From positions 1 through 27,628 of IMG/VR virus record IMGVR_UViG_3300032173_000006: DNA of 27,628 nucleotides. One strand, written 5' to 3'. The position numbers were made by a program, and so were the translations under genes. Shown here one piece after another: positions 23,758-27,628 of the stretch; position 1 is the first letter of the stretch, and each line of letters opens with the position of its first letter. Below the pieces are notes generated by a model that was not told where the DNA came from, did not search any database, and worked only from the letters and a program-made list of their open reading frames with translations. Source of the stretch: a virus.

Positions 23758-25767
23758 ATGTCCACTGAAGCTCTGTTCCTCGACGCGCCCATCCAGTTCG
23801 AAGGCGCGGAGAAGTTTGCCGGCATGCTGACCCGCTTGGGTGACAACGTCGACAACTGGCACCAGGAGATCATGCAGGAAGCGTACAAGCAGCTTCCCTA
23901 CCTGAGCTCCTACGATTCGCACGTCATCCTCGACAAGGTGGACGAGGAGCGAGGTTACGCCTTCGGCTCCATCGAGGTCCGTCCGAAGTCGGCCATGACC
24001 GTCGAGGAGATGCAGAACTCGGGCATGGACAAGGTCCACATCCCGCTCGTTGTCAAAGAGCAGATGATGAGCCCGCTCGACGTGTTCTTGTCGGGCAAGA
24101 AGTACTTCCACCTCACCGAAGCCAAGCTCCGTGAGATGCTCATCCGTCCTGAGACGTTCGACGTCGCACGGCTGCGGCCCTACGACCCGTCTCTTGTTCA
24201 TGACCTTCAGCCCCCGCTTCGTTCGGGCTTCGGTGGCTTTGGCGCCGGCGGCACGAAGGTGGGCTCAGCCCAGGTCGAGGTAGAGAAGCTGCCGCTCTTG
24301 CCGCAGCTCTACGGCCGAGTCAAGGAAGGCCATGCCACGCGGATGAAGCAGGCGATGGAGGACCCGTCGGTTCGGGCTACGCTCCACCTTAGCGACGAGG
24401 GTGTGAAGGCGGCCTTCGCCTCGGCTCTTCGTCTCTCGCCCTCCGACCCGGAGAAGGTGGCCTCGTTGGTAGCGAGCCGCATCAAGCCGACGGTGGTGCA
24501 GATTACCAAGCTCGGTACCGATCGAGCGCTGGTGAAGTGGGCCGCCGATGAGATGTTCGCTCCCCAGCAGGAAGAGGTTCCGCTGGCTACTGCTCGCGAT
24601 CTCGCGGGTGAAGTGGACATGAACCAGCAGCTTGAGAATGATGGCACCGTCACTCTCAGCCCCGATGCGCCGGTCAAGCAGACGCTCGAGGCCGAAGAGG
24701 TGAAGGTAGCTGACTCGTTCGGCATCTGGAAAGTGCAGGATGCCAACGGCAACACGATGATCGGCTGGGTCTTCCCCAGGCTGATGACTCTCGACCTGCA
24801 GGTGCTGCCTCTGTCGTTGTTCAACAACGGCTCGCAGTACGCGGTGCAAGAGAACGTCGCCGGTGAGATCGCTGGCAAGTCCACGGACATCCCGAAGGGC
24901 ATCCCCCGTGGCTACGGCGCCCTCTACTACTTGGACCATGGCACAGCCAAGGCGTTCATCCCGATGACGGTGACGAGCTCCATGCAGTCCCCGAACGGCG
25001 TGCGCTTCTTGGCGCAGAGCGACATGGGTGAGCAGGTCACGTTCTCATTCGGCGAGGGTCTGGCCAAGCCAGTACGAGTGTCGGAGACGGAGTGGGTGCT
25101 GCCCAACTTCCTGAACTGGATGCCTCTCCGTGGCAAGACGGAGCTCGTGTCCGAGCCCAACCTGTTCTCGAAGCTGGCTGCCAAGAGCCGGGCTGGCTCG
25201 GTGGACATCGTTGGGGACAAGGATGGGACGTTCTCCTTCCGTGGTCCCTCGATTGCCAAGGTGGCCAGCGTGCACACCAAGTTCATCGACCGAGACAAGG
25301 CGATGTTCCTGGGCGTTGCTCTCGGCATGGACCATCGCTTCTGCAAGACTGCGCTCGACCGCGCTCAGAGCGGAGAGAGAGTCTCCGTAGCTGGTCTGAA
25401 GGTGCTGGGTTCTCTGTCAGAGAAGATGGCCAGCATCAAGGCCAACCTGCAGAAGGAGCTGAGTGAGCTCGACCCACCCATTCACAACTACTTCCTCGCC
25501 AAGGAAGCATCGGTGTTGGACGATGCACTCACCGCGGACAAGATCCTCGGTCTGGGCTTCCTCAATGCCGAGAACGTGTCGACGTTCATCGACCTCTTGC
25601 CCGCGCTACAGGCTGCGTCGAGCAAGCTGGCTGAGCTTCTCGTGGCAGTACGAATCGGCCTCAAGGAAGTGCCCGAGGTGGCGGTAGAGCGCATGCTGTG
25701 CGCTCTTGAGGATGTCATCCGCGGGCTCCAGTCCTTGCAGCAGAAGGAGCTACGGTTCTCGAACTGA
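23758..25767 (+). CDS. Large unknown protein, probable virion component
   Basis: The protein is 669 residues. The ATG at 23758 has GGAG 6 bases upstream, while an in-frame ATG at 23752 sits directly on that site, so 23758 was chosen. The N-terminal domain (1-150) is mixed alpha/beta (VDEERGYAFGSIEVRP, MTVEEMQNSGMDKVHIPLVV). A Gly-rich turn (GFGGFGAGGTK) is near 158-172. A middle region (about 300-470) is beta-rich (FGIWKVQDANGNTMIGWVFP, GYGALYYLDHGTAKAFIPMT). The C-terminus (550-669) is helical. The K-hydrophobic-A motif occurs about six times (EKVAS, VKVAD, SKLAA, AKVAS, EKMAS, SKLAE), as in the 9274-10848 protein. No family was recognised; its place after the spike suggests a tail or internal virion protein. 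Confidence 0.8.
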   Translation: MSTEALFLDAPIQFEGAEKFAGMLTRLGDNVDNWHQEIMQEAYKQLPYLSSYDSHVILDKVDEERGYAFGSIEVRPKSAMTVEEMQNSGMDKVHIPLVVKEQMMSPLDVFLSGKKYFHLTEAKLREMLIRPETFDVARLRPYDPSLVHDLQPPLRSGFGGFGAGGTKVGSAQVEVEKLPLLPQLYGRVKEGHATRMKQAMEDPSVRATLHLSDEGVKAAFASALRLSPSDPEKVASLVASRIKPTVVQITKLGTDRALVKWAADEMFAPQQEEVPLATARDLAGEVDMNQQLENDGTVTLSPDAPVKQTLEAEEVKVADSFGIWKVQDANGNTMIGWVFPRLMTLDLQVLPLSLFNNGSQYAVQENVAGEIAGKSTDIPKGIPRGYGALYYLDHGTAKAFIPMTVTSSMQSPNGVRFLAQSDMGEQVTFSFGEGLAKPVRVSETEWVLPNFLNWMPLRGKTELVSEPNLFSKLAAKSRAGSVDIVGDKDGTFSFRGPSIAKVASVHTKFIDRDKAMFLGVALGMDHRFCKTALDRAQSGERVSVAGLKVLGSLSEKMASIKANLQKELSELDPPIHNYFLAKEASVLDDALTADKILGLGFLNAENVSTFIDLLPALQAASSKLAELLVAVRIGLKEVPEVAVERMLCALEDVIRGLQSLQQKELRFSN

Positions 25768-25789
25768 GGCGTAGCGGGAGACCACGTAG

Positions 25790-26716
25790 GTGAAACATCC
25801 AGCGGACTACTATGTGCGCTACCTGTTGGCTGCTTCCTGGGGTGACCCAGAGAATCCGCTGACATTGGAGGCGGTCAACCAAACGCTCGGGGAGATGGGA
25901 CTACTGTCCGTGAAGGACACCCAGTGGGACTACCTGCTGGGCACGTTCCAGGCCCCGGACGATTACCTCTTCAACAATCATCGACACCAGCCGACGATTG
26001 ACTTCATGAAGAGGGAGAAGATCTTCCAGATCTGGAGCTCGGACCCAGACATTCAGCGCATCCTCACTGAGGTTCTCGGGGACCAGGGAGACCGTAGCTA
26101 TCAGCACGACCTCCACATCCTCATCATGGGGAACCTTCCGTGGGAGGTCATCGCTGAGAAGATCAGTAAGAAGTACTACCTCACTCGGTCTCTCACAGCA
26201 CGGATGGTGGAGATCTACGAGCACTACTTCTGGCGACGGAAAAATCTCTCCAAGCCTGAGTGGCAAGACTTCCTTGCTGGTCACCCCCTCCTCGACGACT
26301 ACATCGCTCCGCTCATGGCAGGGGAGCAGCAAGCGTTGTTCCGGGCGGGGATGAACCCCAAGTACGACCACAAGCAAGGCTTGAGGGATGCGTATCGGCA
26401 GGCTGCCTACAGAGTGCAGTACATGGCGTTCAAACCTGACGACAAGAAGACAGCAGACACCTACGGCAAGTACGTCCGTGAGATGCGTGCGTTGCATGGC
26501 ATCCTTGGCCAGGGTGGTGAGTTCGAAGAGCAGTTGAAGGAAGCTCGTCACTGGCACATGAACCATAGTGAGACAGAGATTACCGCCCTCGCTGATGCGG
26601 TGGGGCCCGAGGGGTCCTACAGTGGCGATGGCAAGAGTGAGAAGGCCGCTGACGAGAGTCAGCCACAGCAACCTGTTGAAGAGGGAGACCCAAATGTCGG
26701 GAATGAAGATGCCTGA
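25790..26716 (+). CDS. Helix-turn-helix-like protein with acidic tail, function unknown
   Basis: The protein is 308 residues, starting at GTG 25790 with GGGAG 9 bases upstream. The central part (about 105-150) reads DLHILIMGNLPWEVIAEKIS ... TRSLTARMVEIYEHYFWRR, which has the look of a helix-turn-helix followed by a helix, as seen in some phage small terminase or regulator proteins. The N-terminus carries HPADYYVRYLLAASWGDP. A long C-terminal helix region ends in an acidic Glu/Pro/Gln-rich tail from about residue 260. DNA binding is possible. Small terminase subunit is one guess, but no large subunit is present in the window to support it. It overlaps the next gene by 23 bases. Confidence 0.72.
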   Translation: MKHPADYYVRYLLAASWGDPENPLTLEAVNQTLGEMGLLSVKDTQWDYLLGTFQAPDDYLFNNHRHQPTIDFMKREKIFQIWSSDPDIQRILTEVLGDQGDRSYQHDLHILIMGNLPWEVIAEKISKKYYLTRSLTARMVEIYEHYFWRRKNLSKPEWQDFLAGHPLLDDYIAPLMAGEQQALFRAGMNPKYDHKQGLRDAYRQAAYRVQYMAFKPDDKKTADTYGKYVREMRALHGILGQGGEFEEQLKEARHWHMNHSETEITALADAVGPEGSYSGDGKSEKAADESQPQQPVEEGDPNVGNEDA

Positions 26717-27251
26717 GTGGTACACCGAGGCGAAGGAGAAGATGGGAACCGTCCTCTCTGAGCCGCCGCCTCCGATGAATGCACCGCCAGAGATGGAGAA
26801 GATCACGGACTTGCCGTACGTCTTCGCAGAGTACCAGGTGAAGGCCAGTGATGTGCTGCTCCACCTGTTCCCTCGTGCCGGCGAGACAGACCAGTGGACC
26901 GATGGGCACTACGTCAACCGCTGCCGTAACTGCAGAGCGGAAGTGCCTGTGCCGGAGAACCAGAAGGCTGTGAAGAAGTGCCCGAAGTGTGGGCACAGCG
27001 GCCTTGTCTACATCCCTGGTCGGTCAGAGGAAGCCTCGAAGGTGAAGTTCCCGGCCAATGCCAGAGACGTCATCAAAGAAGCTGTGGACGCCGCATGGAT
27101 GGGTGACGTAGCCATCGAGCTAGTGCCCGAGCTTGGAGCCTACGTAGTGCAGCTTCAGCAAGCGAGAAACACGGCGAACACGGTGGGCTTGGAGAAGTTC
27201 GTGAGGAAGACGTGTCTGATCCTCAACGGTCTTCTTGCTCCGAAGAACTGA
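26694..27251 (+). CDS. Zinc-ribbon protein of unknown function
   Basis: The protein is 185 residues, starting at ATG 26694 with GAGGGAGACC upstream, inside the end of the previous gene. An upstream in-frame start at 26568 was rejected because it would overlap that gene by about 150 bases and lacks this site. A classic four-Cys zinc ribbon lies at about 80-103 (NRCRNCRAEVPVPENQ ... KKCPKCGHSGLVYIPG). The N-terminus is Pro-rich (SEPPPPMNAPPEMEK). The C-terminal half is helical (ARDVIKEAVDAAWMGDVAIEL, FVRKTCLILNGL). No family was recognised. It is the sixth zinc-site protein on the right arm counting the polymerase, portal and island genes. Confidence 0.75.
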   Translation: MSGMKMPEWYTEAKEKMGTVLSEPPPPMNAPPEMEKITDLPYVFAEYQVKASDVLLHLFPRAGETDQWTDGHYVNRCRNCRAEVPVPENQKAVKKCPKCGHSGLVYIPGRSEEASKVKFPANARDVIKEAVDAAWMGDVAIELVPELGAYVVQLQQARNTANTVGLEKFVRKTCLILNGLLAPKN

Positions 27252-27263
27252 TGAGGGTTATCT

Positions 27264-27628
27264 ATGCCAGGGAGGCTCAGCAAGATAGCGGCGAAGATCA
27301 CTACCGCTGAACGCGCCCACTATAGGGAAGGCGAGTTAGGCCCTGGCGTAGCTGAACGGACTACTTCTTCTCTCCCAAAAATCCAAGCACCCCAGGTCTG
27401 GGAGTTCTCGGCGCATCCTCACCTGGCTGAGAAAGCTGGGCCGCACATCGACATTCGATTGGGAAACCCGGCGACGGGCATTGCCCATTCCTTTGTGTTG
27501 CCCAAGCGCACAGAGCTGCCGAAGCCTGGTGAGTCTGCCCTGGTGGTGCCGACGTACGACCACACCATCAAGTACATGGACTTCACTGGGAGGATCTCGA
27601 CGGAGTACGGCAAGGGCAAAGTCGTATC
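27264..27628 (+). CDS. LigD-type 3'-phosphoesterase-domain protein (partial, N-terminus)
   Basis: The ATG at 27264 follows GAGGG with 8 bases of spacing; the frame is open to the window end (121 codons). After a basic start (MPGRLSKIAAKI), residues 46-121 match the phosphoesterase domain of bacterial LigD: H53, then H61-I-D63-I-R65-L-G (family: HYDFRLE), SFVLPKR (family: W-AVPKG), DH100-T-I-K-Y104-M-D-F-T-G (family: DHPLxYxDFEG) and EYGKGKV (family: EYGAGxV). The key His, Asp, Arg, His and Tyr of that fold are all present. These enzymes heal 3' phosphate or ribonucleotide ends before ligation. Whether it continues into a ligase domain cannot be seen here. Its neighbours are virion genes, unlike the repair genes of the left arm. 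Confidence 0.78.
   Translation, partial: MPGRLSKIAAKITTAERAHYREGELGPGVAERTTSSLPKIQAPQVWEFSAHPHLAEKAGPHIDIRLGNPATGIAHSFVLPKRTELPKPGESALVVPTYDHTIKYMDFTGRISTEYGKGKVV

Noticed and set aside
26568-26693. Upstream extension of the 26694 zinc-ribbon gene
   Set aside because: The extension overlaps the acidic tail of the previous gene and lacks a ribosome site, whereas ATG 26694 has a good one.
27251-27310. Short frame starting at ATG 27251
   Set aside because: It has about 20 codons and no motif. The frame from 27264 has the ribosome site and the phosphoesterase signature.
1-27628. tRNA genes, CRISPR arrays, insertion sequences, integrase or attachment sites
   Set aside because: No cloverleaf-like segment, regular direct-repeat array, transposase motif or terminal inverted repeat was found by reading; a tRNA or repeat-finder run would be the decisive check.

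Overview
This window reads as part of a large, tailed, double-stranded DNA bacteriophage genome (or a closely related prophage or metagenomic phage contig). Genes are packed head to tail with ATGA, GTGA and TAATG overlaps and strong Shine-Dalgarno sequences. GC content looks moderately high. A replication module faces a virion module across a short divergent spacer. No tRNA, rRNA, insertion sequence, integrase or CRISPR array was seen. The host cannot be identified from the sequence.

Left arm, positions 1-9158, all on the minus strand and read right to left. The order is: a Cys-rich small protein, an XRE-type regulator, a UvsW/XPB-like SF2 helicase, a small conserved-looking protein, a family-4 uracil-DNA glycosylase, three small unknown proteins, a DnaB/RecA-like replicative helicase, a DnaG-type primase, a multi-zinc-ribbon protein that may be the ssDNA-binding protein, a terminator-like hairpin, and the first 78 codons of a protein with a DnaQ-type exonuclease motif, probably the DNA polymerase. 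This is a nearly complete replication and repair operon.

The spacer at 9159-9273 separates two divergent operons and is G-rich on the plus strand. The right arm then runs on the plus strand: a Gly/Ala-rich protein, a zinc-ribbon protein, a Gly-rich protein, the portal protein (with a zinc ribbon inserted) and another Gly-rich protein. A small reversed island of zinc-finger genes (about 15158-16219, minus strand) with its own hairpin terminator interrupts this arm.

The standout gene is at 16386-22562: a 2058-residue single-chain RNA polymerase in which a bacterial-type beta subunit is followed by a bacterial-type beta' subunit in one reading frame, with the catalytic NADFDGD loop at residues 1365-1371. 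It is followed by a gp5/VgrG-like baseplate spike protein, a large unknown protein, an HTH-like acidic-tailed protein, a zinc-ribbon protein and, cut by the window edge, a protein with the 3'-phosphoesterase signature of bacterial LigD.

Read together, the phage appears to bring its own replisome and its own compact multisubunit-type RNA polymerase. The polymerase gene lies among virion genes, which raises the possibility, not proven here, that it is packaged in the particle and starts transcription after injection. Zinc-binding Cys clusters recur in about nine of the roughly two dozen genes, an unusual bias for a phage.
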